DNA of 64,000 nucleotides from the NCBI RefSeq assembly GCF_014646655.1, contig NZ_BMNR01000002.1, positions 124,001 to 188,000 of the forward strand. Direction: 5' to 3'. A model generated the notes under the pieces. It was not told where the DNA came from. It worked only from the letters and a program-made list of their open reading frames with translations, and did not search any database. The position numbers and the translations under genes were made by a program. Source of the DNA: Yeosuana aromativorans (GTDB lineage: Bacteria > Bacteroidota > Bacteroidia > Flavobacteriales > Flavobacteriaceae). Position 1 is the stretch's first letter; the number at the start of each line of letters is the position of its first letter. Shown piece by piece: positions 1-8,465 of this stretch.

Positions 1-357
1 ACCAAGCAGCAACGATTTCCGGACAGATTAAGTTTTGAAACTCTTAACTCCATAAAAACCTTGTATGATTTTGATAATGTCTATACGGCAAAAGCCCACG
101 GTTTTAAAAGTGGCTCAGATTATTACAAGCAATGTAGTTGTTTGCAGTTTTTACCTCAGATAAAAATCCCAACGCTTATCATCAATGCACTAAACGATTC
201 GTTTTTGTCACATGACTGTTATCCGGTTAAGGAAGCCAAACAAAACCCAAATGTGTTTTTGGAAATGCCAAAATACGGCGGACATGTTGGTTTTGCTGAT
301 AAAAGTAACGTGTATTATAACGAACACAGAGCCTTAAACTTTATTAGTCAACTTTAA
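1..357 (+). CDS. YheT-like alpha/beta hydrolase (3' part only)
   Basis: The reading frame is open from base 1, so this is the C-terminal 118 residues of a gene that starts outside the window. The TTG at 61 is internal and not a start. The visible part has the end of an alpha/beta-hydrolase fold: a strand followed by the acid-loop motif NALNDSF (Asp of the triad) and then GGHVGF with the catalytic His. This spacing and the YYKQCS segment match the YheT/EMB8 family of predicted hydrolases. The nucleophile lies in the missing part. Substrate unknown; family call from motif memory. Confidence 0.75.
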   Translation, partial: TKQQRFPDRLSFETLNSIKTLYDFDNVYTAKAHGFKSGSDYYKQCSCLQFLPQIKIPTLIINALNDSFLSHDCYPVKEAKQNPNVFLEMPKYGGHVGFADKSNVYYNEHRALNFISQL

Positions 358-407
358 TTTCTTGATTTTATCATACTTTTCTTATTTTTAAATTCTAAAG
401 AAACTGT

Positions 408-1946
408 ATGCTTAAAAAAGTATTTGGAAGCGCTGTTTTTGGTGTGGAGGCTACTACCATTACCGTTGAGGTGAATGTTGATTCCGGAATAGGATATCAT
501 TTAGTCGGATTGCCAGATAATGCCATTAAGGAAAGTAATTACCGCATTGCTGCGGCTCTGCAAAACAACGGTTATAAAATTCCAGGAAAAAAGATTACCA
601 TCAATATGGCACCGGCCGATTTAAGAAAGGAGGGCAGTGCTTACGATTTGACTTTGGCGGTTGGTGTTTTAGCGGCCTCAAATCAAATACAATCTGATAA
701 TCTGGACGAATACATCATCATGGGCGAATTGTCTTTGGACGGTAGTTTGCAACCCATAAAAGGGGCGTTGCCCATTGCTGTTAAAGCGAGAGAGGAAGGA
801 TTTAAAAAGTTTATTCTACCTAGTCAAAATGCTAAGGAAGCTGCCATTGTTGATAATCTGGAAGTATATGGTGTGGATAACATCAAACAGGTTATTGATT
901 ATTTTGATAAAGGCGAAGCGCTTGAGCAGACTATTATCAATACCAGAGAGGAATTTTATAAAAAACTAGAGTTTCCTGAACATGATTTTGCGGATGTAAA
1001 AGGACAAGAAGGTATTAAACGTTGTATGGAAATCGCAGCAGCCGGAGGGCATAATATTATCTTAATAGGGCCACCAGGTGCAGGAAAAACCATGTTGGCC
1101 AAACGCCTACCCAGTATTTTGCCGCCCATGACGCTTCATGAGGCGTTGGAAACCACGAAAATCCATTCGGTAGTTGGACGCGTTAAAGAACATACGGGTT
1201 TGATGGCGCAACGTCCGTTTAGGAGTCCACATCACACAATTAGCGATGTAGCCTTGGTAGGAGGCGGAGCGTTTCCGCAACCAGGCGAAATATCCTTATC
1301 ACATAATGGAGTTTTATTTTTGGATGAATTGCCCGAATTTAAGCGCAGTGTTTTGGAGGTGTTACGTCAGCCTTTAGAAGACAGGGAAGTGACCATTTCA
1401 AGAGCTAAATTCACGGTAACCTATCCATCGTCGTTTATGTTGGTGGCTAGTATGAACCCTAGTCCGGGTGGTTATTTTAATGACCCTGATGCACCTGTGA
1501 CGTCAAGTCCTGCGGAGATGCAACGCTATTTAAGCAAGATTTCCGGGCCGTTGTTGGACAGAATCGATATTCATATAGAAGTCACGCCTGTGCCGTTTGA
1601 GAAATTATCGGATGACAGGAAAGGTGAAAGCTCTGTTGAAATACGCAAACGGGTTACCAAAGCACGTGCCATACAAACCAAGCGTTTTGCAGAATCCGAT
1701 ACCGTACATTATAATGCTCAAATGAGTAGTAAGCAAATCCGTAAGTATTGTGTGTTGGATGAAGCCTCTAAGCAATTGTTAAAAACAGCCATGGAACGTC
1801 TAAACCTGTCTGCCAGAGCCTACGACAGGATTTTAAAAGTAGCCAGAACAATTGCTGATTTAGAAGGTGTTGAAGACGTGAATGGTTCACATATTAGTGA
1901 AGCCATTCAATACAGAAGTTTGGATAGAGACGGGTGGTTGGGATAA
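408..1946 (+). CDS. comM: ComM/YifB family Mg-chelatase-like AAA+ ATPase
   Basis: A 512-residue protein of usual family length. The N-terminal Lon-protease-like domain (about 1-170, starting [15 protein letters not shown]) is followed by a AAA+ module with Walker A GPPGAGKT at residues 221-228, Walker B region LFLDELPEF, sensor segment and a C-terminal Mg-chelatase helical domain ending SLDRDGW. ComM is known as a hexameric helicase that helps branch migration during integration of transformed DNA. The gene stands alone, 50 nt after the hydrolase and before a long gap. The ATG at 408 gives the standard N terminus. Confidence 0.93.
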   Translation: MLKKVFGSAVFGVEATTITVEVNVDSGIGYHLVGLPDNAIKESNYRIAAALQNNGYKIPGKKITINMAPADLRKEGSAYDLTLAVGVLAASNQIQSDNLDEYIIMGELSLDGSLQPIKGALPIAVKAREEGFKKFILPSQNAKEAAIVDNLEVYGVDNIKQVIDYFDKGEALEQTIINTREEFYKKLEFPEHDFADVKGQEGIKRCMEIAAAGGHNIILIGPPGAGKTMLAKRLPSILPPMTLHEALETTKIHSVVGRVKEHTGLMAQRPFRSPHHTISDVALVGGGAFPQPGEISLSHNGVLFLDELPEFKRSVLEVLRQPLEDREVTISRAKFTVTYPSSFMLVASMNPSPGGYFNDPDAPVTSSPAEMQRYLSKISGPLLDRIDIHIEVTPVPFEKLSDDRKGESSVEIRKRVTKARAIQTKRFAESDTVHYNAQMSSKQIRKYCVLDEASKQLLKTAMERLNLSARAYDRILKVARTIADLEGVEDVNGSHISEAIQYRSLDRDGWLG

Positions 1947-2443
1947 ATTGTCATTTCTGCTATTTAAAAATCTCTTTTTAATTTTATTATTAGAAAAAAA
2001 GAAAGTAAATGTTTAACAATAGAATTATTATTTCTAGATAAGTTAGATTTTTAGGATTATCAGATATTTTACTTTTAAATGTAATATCAGATAAAATTGA
2101 TATCTTAAGATTAATTTTTTTACTGCCCATTATTAATGTTTTTTCAAATGTAGAAAATAATTTTCATATTATTTTTAAGTAACTGTAAATCAAAATGTTA
2201 ATAATTTTTTTTTAGAATTTAATTAAATAAAAAATTAACAAAATCACATAAAACCTAAAACATAATTTTATATAAATTCATTAAACTAAAATAACAACAA
2301 TATAAGTTTTTGATTATTTTTTTTTAATAGTAAACTGTTAATAACTTTTAAAAATTGGAAACTATTAAGTTATGGGAAGTTAAGGTCATTTTAAGAACTA
2401 AATCCCTTTTAAGTATAGTAAATGAGATATATAATCTTTGAAT
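1947..2443. other. AT-rich intergenic region, 497 nt
   Basis: Very AT-rich with long T and A runs. No frame of useful length, no tRNA-like fold and no GC-containing terminator is seen after comM. A weak dyad GATATT...AATATC lies near 2070-2100. It presumably holds the promoter of the downstream transporter/pxp operon, but I see no clean -33/-7 pair. Confidence 0.5.
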
Positions 2444-3676
2444 ATGATAAAAAACTGGTTTAAAAACATAGGGCCAGGGACATTGGTTGCCGCCGCTTTT
2501 ATTGGTCCAGGTACTGTGACTGTTTGCACGCTGGCAGGCGTTAATTTTGGTTATTCATTGCTTTGGGCCATGACCTTATCCATTATAGCTACGGTTGTTT
2601 TGCAGGAAATGTCAGCCAGATTGGGTATCATATCCCAAAAAGGTCTGGCAGAGCTTATAAAAACTGAAATAAAGAATCCGGTTTTTAAGATACTAGCCAT
2701 AATATTGATTTTTTCTGCCATAGTTTTGGGCAATGCAGCTTATGAAGCTGGTAATATTACCGGTGGTGTTTTGGGTTTGGAGACTTTGGTTGGAAATCCG
2801 CAAATCATTTTTGGAGGCTTTTCAATTCACATGTTAAGTATTTGCATCGGATTTTTAGCTTTCTTATTGTTGTATATTGGTAATTATAAAATTCTCGAAA
2901 AGGTCTTGGTGTCCATGGTTATACTAATGAGTTTTTCATTTTTGGTTACTGCCGTTATTACCAAACCAGATATTTTTGCTATTTTAAAAGGGATGTTTAT
3001 TCCAAAATTCCCAAAAGACAGTTTATTGAGCGTTATTGGTCTTATAGGCACTACGGTTGTTCCATACAATTTATTTTTACACGCTTCACTTGTAAAAGAA
3101 AAATGGTATGATGAAAGTGATTTAAGATTTGCCAGAAAAGATGCGGTTACAGCTATTGTTTTAGGAGGATTGGTTTCAATGTGTATTATAGTTTCCTCGG
3201 CTTCAATACAAGCCAAAGATATCAGTAATGCAATTGATCTTGCAAAAGGGTTAGAGCCCTTGTTTGGGAGTTTTGCAAAATATTTTCTGTCAATTGGCTT
3301 ATTCGCAGCTGGAATTACCAGTGCCATTACAGCACCTTTGGCAGCGGCTTATGTAGCTAGCGGTTGTTTGGGGTGGAAATCAGATATGAAATCAAAAAAA
3401 TTCAGAAGTGTATGGATGTTTATCTTGTTTTTAGGTATTTTGTTTTCATCGCTAGGAATCAAACCTATTGATATCATAAAATTTGCCCAAGTAGCCAATG
3501 GTATTTTATTACCTGTAATTGCAGGGTTTTTGATTTGGGTTATGAATCAGGAATCCATTTTTGGGATTTATAAAAATTCCATAAAGCAAAATTTGCTTGC
3601 ATTTATTATTTTAGGTATAAGTGTTTTGTTGTCTTTGGCCACACTTAATAAAGTTTTTAATTTAAACATCTTTTAA
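2444..3676 (+). CDS. NRAMP-family transporter with non-canonical metal site (YcsG-like)
   Basis: A 410-residue, about 11-helix membrane protein of the NRAMP/MntH fold. The ATG at 2444 is chosen over a TTG at 2438. TM1 reads FIGPGT (residues 19-24) where canonical NRAMPs have DPGN, and TM6 reads VVPYNLFLHA (V206, P207, Y208) where they have MPHN. The Asp, Asn and Met that coordinate Mn/Fe in NRAMPs are therefore all replaced. Its stop overlaps the start of pxpA by one base (TAATG). In Bacillus subtilis the NRAMP-like ycsG also sits beside ycsF. Inference: this protein imports a non-metal substrate, perhaps 5-oxoproline, rather than manganese. The fold assignment is secure, the substrate is not. 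Confidence 0.85.
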   Translation: MIKNWFKNIGPGTLVAAAFIGPGTVTVCTLAGVNFGYSLLWAMTLSIIATVVLQEMSARLGIISQKGLAELIKTEIKNPVFKILAIILIFSAIVLGNAAYEAGNITGGVLGLETLVGNPQIIFGGFSIHMLSICIGFLAFLLLYIGNYKILEKVLVSMVILMSFSFLVTAVITKPDIFAILKGMFIPKFPKDSLLSVIGLIGTTVVPYNLFLHASLVKEKWYDESDLRFARKDAVTAIVLGGLVSMCIIVSSASIQAKDISNAIDLAKGLEPLFGSFAKYFLSIGLFAAGITSAITAPLAAAYVASGCLGWKSDMKSKKFRSVWMFILFLGILFSSLGIKPIDIIKFAQVANGILLPVIAGFLIWVMNQESIFGIYKNSIKQNLLAFIILGISVLLSLATLNKVFNLNIF

Positions 3677-4416
3677 TGCAACCCATAAGAATTGACATCA
3701 ATGCCGATGTGGGCGAGGGTATCAACAATGAATCCCAACTGATGCCATATATCTCATCCTGCAATATTGCTTGTGGCGGTCATGCTGGTGATTTAGATAC
3801 CATGCGAACAGTTGTTAAAATGGCTAAAACACATCGGATTAAAATAGGGGCGCATCCATCGTTTCCTGACAAAGATAATTTTGGACGACAACCTATGGAT
3901 ATAAGTTATGCGGCGTTGTATACATCCCTCAAGCATCAGATTGATGGTTTAATGAAGGTTTTAACTGAAGAACAGGTTGGTTTGCATCATGTAAAACCTC
4001 ATGGCGCACTCTATAATATGGCCGCCATTGATAGTAATATAGCTACTGTGATAGTTGAGGTCATGAAAAGTTATGCAAGGTCTATTTCGTTGTACGTCCC
4101 ATATGGATCTGTTATAGAAAAAATAGCAATTGAAAATAATATCCCTATTTTGTATGAGGCGTTTGCCGATAGAAATTATAATGATGATGGCACCTTGGTT
4201 TCCAGGCAGAACAGTCATGCACTAATAACAGATTCCGAAGTTATGTTTGAGCATGTTTACAGAATTATAACATCCCAAAAAGTTAAAACAGTTAATGGCT
4301 TGGAAATAGATTTAAAAGCAGACACATTTTGTGTTCACGGTGATAATCCCAAAGCAGTTGATTTGATTAAAAAACTAAAAAAAAGGCTGGAAGACAACCA
4401 TATCCAAATATACTAA
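3676..4416 (+). CDS. pxpA: 5-oxoprolinase subunit A (LamB/YcsF family)
   Basis: 246 residues. The N terminus IDINADVGEG and the following ACGGHAGD and IGAHPSFPD motifs are hallmark LamB/YcsF sequences, and VKPHGALYN follows later. PxpA works with PxpB and PxpC as an ATP-dependent 5-oxoprolinase that opens 5-oxo-L-proline to glutamate in the cytoplasm. Start overlaps the transporter stop by one base and pxpB starts 3 nt after its stop, so the genes are translated as a unit. Confidence 0.95.
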   Translation: MQPIRIDINADVGEGINNESQLMPYISSCNIACGGHAGDLDTMRTVVKMAKTHRIKIGAHPSFPDKDNFGRQPMDISYAALYTSLKHQIDGLMKVLTEEQVGLHHVKPHGALYNMAAIDSNIATVIVEVMKSYARSISLYVPYGSVIEKIAIENNIPILYEAFADRNYNDDGTLVSRQNSHALITDSEVMFEHVYRIITSQKVKTVNGLEIDLKADTFCVHGDNPKAVDLIKKLKKRLEDNHIQIY

Positions 4417-4419
4417 TTC

Positions 4420-5151
4420 ATGGGTTTTGAACTTACATATAAACCTTTTGGAGAACGGTCAATTTTGGTGGAATGGCCATCTGTAATTAATGAGCAAATA
4501 TTAAAAGATATTATTGGTTTTAAAACAGCTATTAAAGAAAAAAATGTTAAATCAATTGTTGAAATAAAATCAGCATATAACTCGTTATTAATAACTTATA
4601 ATTCAATTTGTAGGAATTTTGAAAATGAGGTAAAAATATTAAAAAACATATATGAATTATCCAAAAAAAATAATGACAGGATGTCAGTTTTATGGAAAAT
4701 CCCGGTGTGTTATGACGATTGTTTTGGAATAGATTTAGATGCCATTTCAGAAGAAAAAAAGTTGTCCAAAAAGGACATAATCAAGATTCATTCACAAGCT
4801 GTTTACACCGTTTATTTTATTGGGTTTTTACCAGGCTTTTTGTATTTGGGAGGACTTGATGAGCGCTTGCATGTTGACAGAAAACAAACACCAAGGTTAA
4901 CCATTGAAAAAGGTACTGTTGCAATTGGCGGGCAACAAACAGGTGTTTACCCTAACGAAAGTCCCGGCGGATGGAACGTTATAGGGAACACTCCTATTTC
5001 TTTTTTTGACGTGACAAAAGAAGAGCCTTGTTTTGCAAATCCTGGTGACCAGATTATTTTTAACCCCATTACTTTAGAAGAATATAATCATGTTAAAATA
5101 TTAGTAGAGGCTGGTGTTTATCAAATGGAAAGCGAGGTGATTGATGGTTGA
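4420..5151 (+). CDS. pxpB: 5-oxoprolinase subunit B (KipI family)
   Basis: 243 residues, KipI/carboxyltransferase domain C-D. Typical blocks are present: YTVYFIGFLPGFLYLGGL, RLTIEKGTVAIGG, GVYPNESPGGWNVIGNTP and FANPGDQIIF. It is the partner of PxpC in the kinase-like half of 5-oxoprolinase. A lysine- and asparagine-rich stretch near residues 85-90 is low complexity but in frame. The last 8 nt overlap the start of pxpC. Confidence 0.94.
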   Translation: MGFELTYKPFGERSILVEWPSVINEQILKDIIGFKTAIKEKNVKSIVEIKSAYNSLLITYNSICRNFENEVKILKNIYELSKKNNDRMSVLWKIPVCYDDCFGIDLDAISEEKKLSKKDIIKIHSQAVYTVYFIGFLPGFLYLGGLDERLHVDRKQTPRLTIEKGTVAIGGQQTGVYPNESPGGWNVIGNTPISFFDVTKEEPCFANPGDQIIFNPITLEEYNHVKILVEAGVYQMESEVIDG

Positions 5152-5989
5152 GGTTGTAAAAGCGGGATTTTATGATACCATTCAGGATTTAGGCCGTGCA
5201 GGATTTCAACATTACGGTGTGCCGTATTCGGGAGTCATGGATATGTATGCTGCTGCATTGGCCAATAGCTTACTAGGAAATGATTTACATGCTTCGGTTA
5301 TGGAAATTACCATGACCGGTCCCGTTCTTAAATTTCACTGCAACACCAACATCTGTTTATCAGGAGCAGATATGAGTCCAACTTTGAATAGTCAATCAAT
5401 ACTTAACAACACAGCTATTGCGGTAAAGACTGGAGATGTATTGTCTTTTGGAAAATTGCGTCACGGATTTAGGTGTTATTTAGCAGTTTCTGAAGGTTTT
5501 AAAACTGAAACCGTCATGAATAGTTTTAGTATGTATAAAGGCATTACAACTAAGCATAAGCTTGATAAAAATGATAGATTGCCAATTTCAGAAAGTGTGG
5601 CTTTTAAAATCAAAAATGCTTCTTTAAAAATTGACGATTCGTATTTGAATACTAATATAGTAGAAGTGTTTGAAGGACCTGAATTCCATCACCTTTCAAA
5701 ACAGCAAAAAAAAGTGTTGTTTTCAAAAGAGTTCGCTATTTCAAAGTACAATAGCAGAATGGCATACCAATTGGTGGAAACACTAGACAATACACTAAAA
5801 CCCATTATTACCTCATTGGTGCTTCCAGGAACCGTACAATTAACACCTGCTGGAAAGCTTATCGTGTTGATGAAAGATTGCCAAACCACAGGTGGCTATC
5901 CTAGAGTATTACAGTTAAAAGAATCTGCTTTGGATGTATTGGCACAAAAGTTTTCTGGAAATCCAATCAGGTTTCAATTGATAGATTAG
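5144..5989 (+). CDS. pxpC: 5-oxoprolinase subunit C (KipA, biotin-dependent carboxyltransferase-like)
   Basis: 281 residues from the ATG at 5144, preferred to a TTG at 5141 one codon earlier. Family blocks: [19 protein letters not shown] at the N terminus, [22 protein letters not shown] and the C-terminal [11 protein letters not shown]. It completes the PxpABC 5-oxoprolinase. Its tag stop at 5987-5989 overlaps the tail-to-tail stop of deoD, and no terminator separates the two convergent genes. Confidence 0.94.
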   Translation: MVEVVKAGFYDTIQDLGRAGFQHYGVPYSGVMDMYAAALANSLLGNDLHASVMEITMTGPVLKFHCNTNICLSGADMSPTLNSQSILNNTAIAVKTGDVLSFGKLRHGFRCYLAVSEGFKTETVMNSFSMYKGITTKHKLDKNDRLPISESVAFKIKNASLKIDDSYLNTNIVEVFEGPEFHHLSKQQKKVLFSKEFAISKYNSRMAYQLVETLDNTLKPIITSLVLPGTVQLTPAGKLIVLMKDCQTTGGYPRVLQLKESALDVLAQKFSGNPIRFQLID

Positions 5990-6684
5990 GCCAATTCCAA
6001 GGCAATTTCAATCATGCCCTTAAATGTTGTTTCACGTTCAGCACTTGTTGTTCGTTCTCCAGTCACCAAGGAATCTGAAATTGTTAAAATGGAGAGGGCG
6101 TTCACATTGTGTTTGGCAGCAATGGTGTACAATCCTGCTGTTTCCATTTCCACGCACAGTACACCAAATTTTGACCATTTTTTATAGGATTCAAAATCGT
6201 CTGCATAAAACTCATCCGAAGTGAAAATATTACCAGCTTTTATTTTGATATTTTTGGTTTTAGCCGTTTCAACTGCTTTTTGAAACAACTCAAAACTGGC
6301 TGTAGGAGCAAAATCAGCACCGCCAAAACGCAATTCATTGATACCAGAATTGGATGAAGCAGCCATAGCCAGTACAATATCCCTGATCTTTATTTCGGTT
6401 TGGTAAGAGCCAGCACTGCCTACCCGAATTAAATTTTTAACTCCGTATTCAGTAATGAGCTCATGTGCATAGATGGAAATGCTAGGGACACCCATGCCGG
6501 TTCCCATAACGGAAATAGGTTTGCCTTTGTAAGTCCCCGTGAATCCTAGCATGCCTCGTATTTTGTTGAAACAAATAGGGTTTTCAAAAAAAGTTTCAGC
6601 TATCCATTTTGCTCTTAAAGGATCACCTGGTAATAAAACGGTTTCAGCAATCTCTCCCTTTTTGGCTTCTATATGTACACTCAT
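5986..6684 (-). CDS. deoD: Purine nucleoside phosphorylase, DeoD type
   Basis: 232 residues when started at the ATG at 6684 ([26 protein letters not shown]). The open frame reaches further up to 6744 but that extension runs into deoC and lacks family similarity. [35 protein letters not shown] and the late SDS motif match hexameric DeoD enzymes, which split purine (deoxy)nucleosides to base and (deoxy)ribose-1-phosphate. It lies 19 nt behind deoC on the same strand, a classical deoxynucleoside salvage pair. Confidence 0.94.
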   Translation of the reverse strand: MSVHIEAKKGEIAETVLLPGDPLRAKWIAETFFENPICFNKIRGMLGFTGTYKGKPISVMGTGMGVPSISIYAHELITEYGVKNLIRVGSAGSYQTEIKIRDIVLAMAASSNSGINELRFGGADFAPTASFELFQKAVETAKTKNIKIKAGNIFTSDEFYADDFESYKKWSKFGVLCVEMETAGLYTIAAKHNVNALSILTISDSLVTGERTTSAERETTFKGMIEIALELA

Positions 6685-6703
6685 GTTTTTTGTGGTTTGG
6701 TAA

Positions 6704-7369
6704 TTAATAATTAGAATTAGATGTTTCGCCATTAAGTATGGCAATTCCTGAAGAGGTTCCTAAGCGCTCAACGCCAAGGTTTATGTATTCTAAAGCGGTC
6801 TGCGTATCTCTAATGCCACCTGAGGCTTTAATTTTAACAGGAGTGCCTTTGGTGGCATTTTTCATTAATTCAATGTCATGAATATTGGCGCCTCTGGACC
6901 CAAATCCTGTTGATGTTTTAATAAAATCAGCTCCGGCCTCTATGGCAAGTTCGCTGGCTTTTATGATTTCGTGGTCTTCAAGATAGCAGGTTTCCAAAAT
7001 GACTTTCAGAGTATTATGGGGCATTATTTTTTTCACTGATTCAATGTCGTTTTTGACCTTATCAAAATCCTGGCTTTTCAGAAAGCCAACATTCATAACC
7101 ATATCAATTTCGTCAGCACCTTCTTGAAGCGCCGTTTGGGTTTCAGATACTTTTGCAAGTGTGGACATGGCTCCTAACGGAAACCCTATAACACTACAGA
7201 CTTTAATTTTTGAGTGTTTTAATTGTTGATAAGCTAAGGGAACATAACAGCTATTTACACATACGGAGAAGAACTCATAAGCGATGGCTTCTTCACATAG
7301 TTTGATGATATCTTGTTCTGTTGCGGTGGGTTTTAAAAGGGTGTGGTCAATATACGTGTTGATAGTCAT
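6704..7369 (-). CDS. deoC: Deoxyribose-phosphate aldolase
   Basis: 221 residues, TIM-barrel class I aldolase cleaving 2-deoxyribose-5-phosphate to glyceraldehyde-3-phosphate and acetaldehyde. All expected active-site residues are visible: D89 in DEIDMV, Schiff-base K151 in FIKTSTG, and K181 in [10 protein letters not shown]. It precedes deoD by 19 nt. A TATCTTTA -7-like element lies 33 nt upstream and abuts a long perfect hairpin. Confidence 0.95.
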   Translation of the reverse strand: MTINTYIDHTLLKPTATEQDIIKLCEEAIAYEFFSVCVNSCYVPLAYQQLKHSKIKVCSVIGFPLGAMSTLAKVSETQTALQEGADEIDMVMNVGFLKSQDFDKVKNDIESVKKIMPHNTLKVILETCYLEDHEIIKASELAIEAGADFIKTSTGFGSRGANIHDIELMKNATKGTPVKIKASGGIRDTQTALEYINLGVERLGTSSGIAILNGETSNSNY

Positions 7370-7401
7370 TATAAAGAAAAAAATTAAAATAAAACATCAT
7401 A

Positions 7402-7409
7402 TAAAGATA
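7402..7409 (-). promoter_or_regulatory. Possible -7 element of the deoC-deoD operon
   Basis: The minus strand reads TATCTTTA, close to the Bacteroidota TAnnTTTG -7 consensus, 33 nt before the deoC start. No matching TTG is present 19 nt further up. That position falls inside the 7414-7455 hairpin, so a regulator binding the dyad would occlude this promoter. Confidence 0.3.
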
Positions 7410-7413
7410 CAAC

Positions 7414-7455
7414 AATGCTTTTAATAAGAATGAATCCATTCTTATTAAAAGCATT
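7414..7455. repeat. Perfect 19-bp inverted repeat with 4-nt loop between deoC2 and deoC
   Basis: Left arm 7414-7432 reads AATGCTTTTAATAAGAATG, loop 7433-7436, right arm 7437-7455 is its exact reverse complement. It lies in the 127-nt gap downstream of the second deoC gene and directly upstream of the deoC promoter region. It could end transcription of deoC2, but its stem is AT-rich without a clear following T-run on the minus strand. It could equally be an operator or mRNA hairpin. Confidence 0.8.
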
Positions 7456-7496
7456 AAATTTTATTGGTTTTTATAACGAATTGTGCAACGGGCTTT

Positions 7497-8159
7497 TTAA
7501 TAGACCTTTGATACTATTTTTGCTTTTGATTTTTTTATTTCAGGATTTGTGCCTATACTTTCAACACCTAGTTCTATGTATTTTTTGGCCGTTTCAATAT
7601 CGTTGATATTACCAGAAGCTGCTATTTTAGCTTGGTCTTTGATGGTTTTTTTAATAATCTTTACAGAAGTCAGAGTGCTTCCTTTGGTGCCTATTCCTGT
7701 GCATGTTTTAATATAATCGGCTTTGGCATCAAGGCAAATTTCACAGGCCTTAATGACCTCATTTTTGGATAATTTGTTGATTTCTATAATCACTTTTAAA
7801 GGCTTTTTGCCAATAGCTAATTTTACATCAATAATATCCTTTAAAAGCGCCATGTAGTTTCTGCTTTTTAAAAGCCCAATATTAATCACCATTTCAATCT
7901 CATCAGCACCATCTTCAATAGCTTTTTTAGCCTCAAACACTTTAGCTGCTGTTGACATGGCTCCAAGCGGAAACCCAACAACAGAGCATATTTTAACAGG
8001 TGTTTTACGCAATAATTGATTTGCTAACAATACATAACAACTGTTTATGCAAACAGATTTGTAATTGTTGGTAAGCGCTTCATTGCAAAGTGAAACAATA
8101 TCACGCTCCGTAGCAGATGCATCTAAAAGTGTTAAGTCTAAAAAAGAGTAAATATCCAT
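7497..8159 (-). CDS. Degenerate DeoC paralog (deoxyribose-phosphate aldolase-like)
   Basis: 220 residues, plainly homologous end to end to the neighbouring DeoC (shared [23 protein letters not shown]). The Schiff-base lysine K151 is kept. The proton-relay aspartate is Glu (E89, DEIEMV), the second conserved active-site lysine is Ala (A180, KIAASGNIND), and the N-terminal DHTLLKP motif is DLTLLDA. This suggests a duplicated copy that has lost normal aldolase chemistry or gained another substrate or a sensing role. It is intact, with no frameshift. Transcribed in the same direction as deoC-deoD. Confidence 0.85.
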   Translation of the reverse strand: MDIYSFLDLTLLDASATERDIVSLCNEALTNNYKSVCINSCYVLLANQLLRKTPVKICSVVGFPLGAMSTAAKVFEAKKAIEDGADEIEMVINIGLLKSRNYMALLKDIIDVKLAIGKKPLKVIIEINKLSKNEVIKACEICLDAKADYIKTCTGIGTKGSTLTSVKIIKKTIKDQAKIAASGNINDIETAKKYIELGVESIGTNPEIKKSKAKIVSKVY

Positions 8160-8219
8160 TTAAGTAGGTCGTTTATAGGGTTAATTTGTTAATAAATAAT
8201 AGATTTGAGAGGGAAATGA

Positions 8220-8254
8220 CGATTAATTCATCGATGAAATGGATGATTTAATCG
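8220..8254. promoter_or_regulatory. Imperfect dyad upstream of the deoC paralog
   Basis: CGATTAATTCATC at 8220-8232 and GATGATTTAATCG at 8242-8254 are inverted copies with one mismatch, 9 nt apart. The inner part also holds the palindrome TTCATCGATGAA. It sits about 60 nt before the deoC-paralog start, the right place for a repressor operator. It is the main feature of the 306-nt gap 8160-8465 besides the clpB terminator. Confidence 0.4.
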
Positions 8255-8345
8255 ACGAATCAAATTTAATAAATTAATTTATAATAGATAATGGAAAAAA
8301 GTAATTTTTATTGTTTAGCCAGAAATATTTTAGATAAAAATTAAC

Positions 8346-8402
8346 AAAAAAAGCAATGCTCATCATTGTTATTCTGTTAAATAACTGATTTACATTGCTT
8401 TT
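8346..8402 (-). terminator. Probable terminator of clpB
   Basis: On the minus strand AAAAGCAATG (8393-8402) pairs with CATTGCTTTT (8349-8358), and the T-run continues to 8346. A nested hairpin GTTATT/AATAAC lies in the loop. It begins 64 nt after the clpB stop. Confidence 0.6.
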
Positions 8403-8465
8403 AACTAACCAACCAAATATAAGACTGTTATTTTTTGTGATTGTTACAGTTTGTCGAATAGTTTG

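Noticed and set aside
2438-2443. TTG at 2438 as start of the NRAMP-like gene
   Set aside because: An ATG lies two codons later and gives the natural N terminus.
2884-3327. 147-residue minus-strand frame inside the NRAMP-like gene
   Set aside because: Shadow of a membrane-protein gene with clear family motifs on the plus strand.
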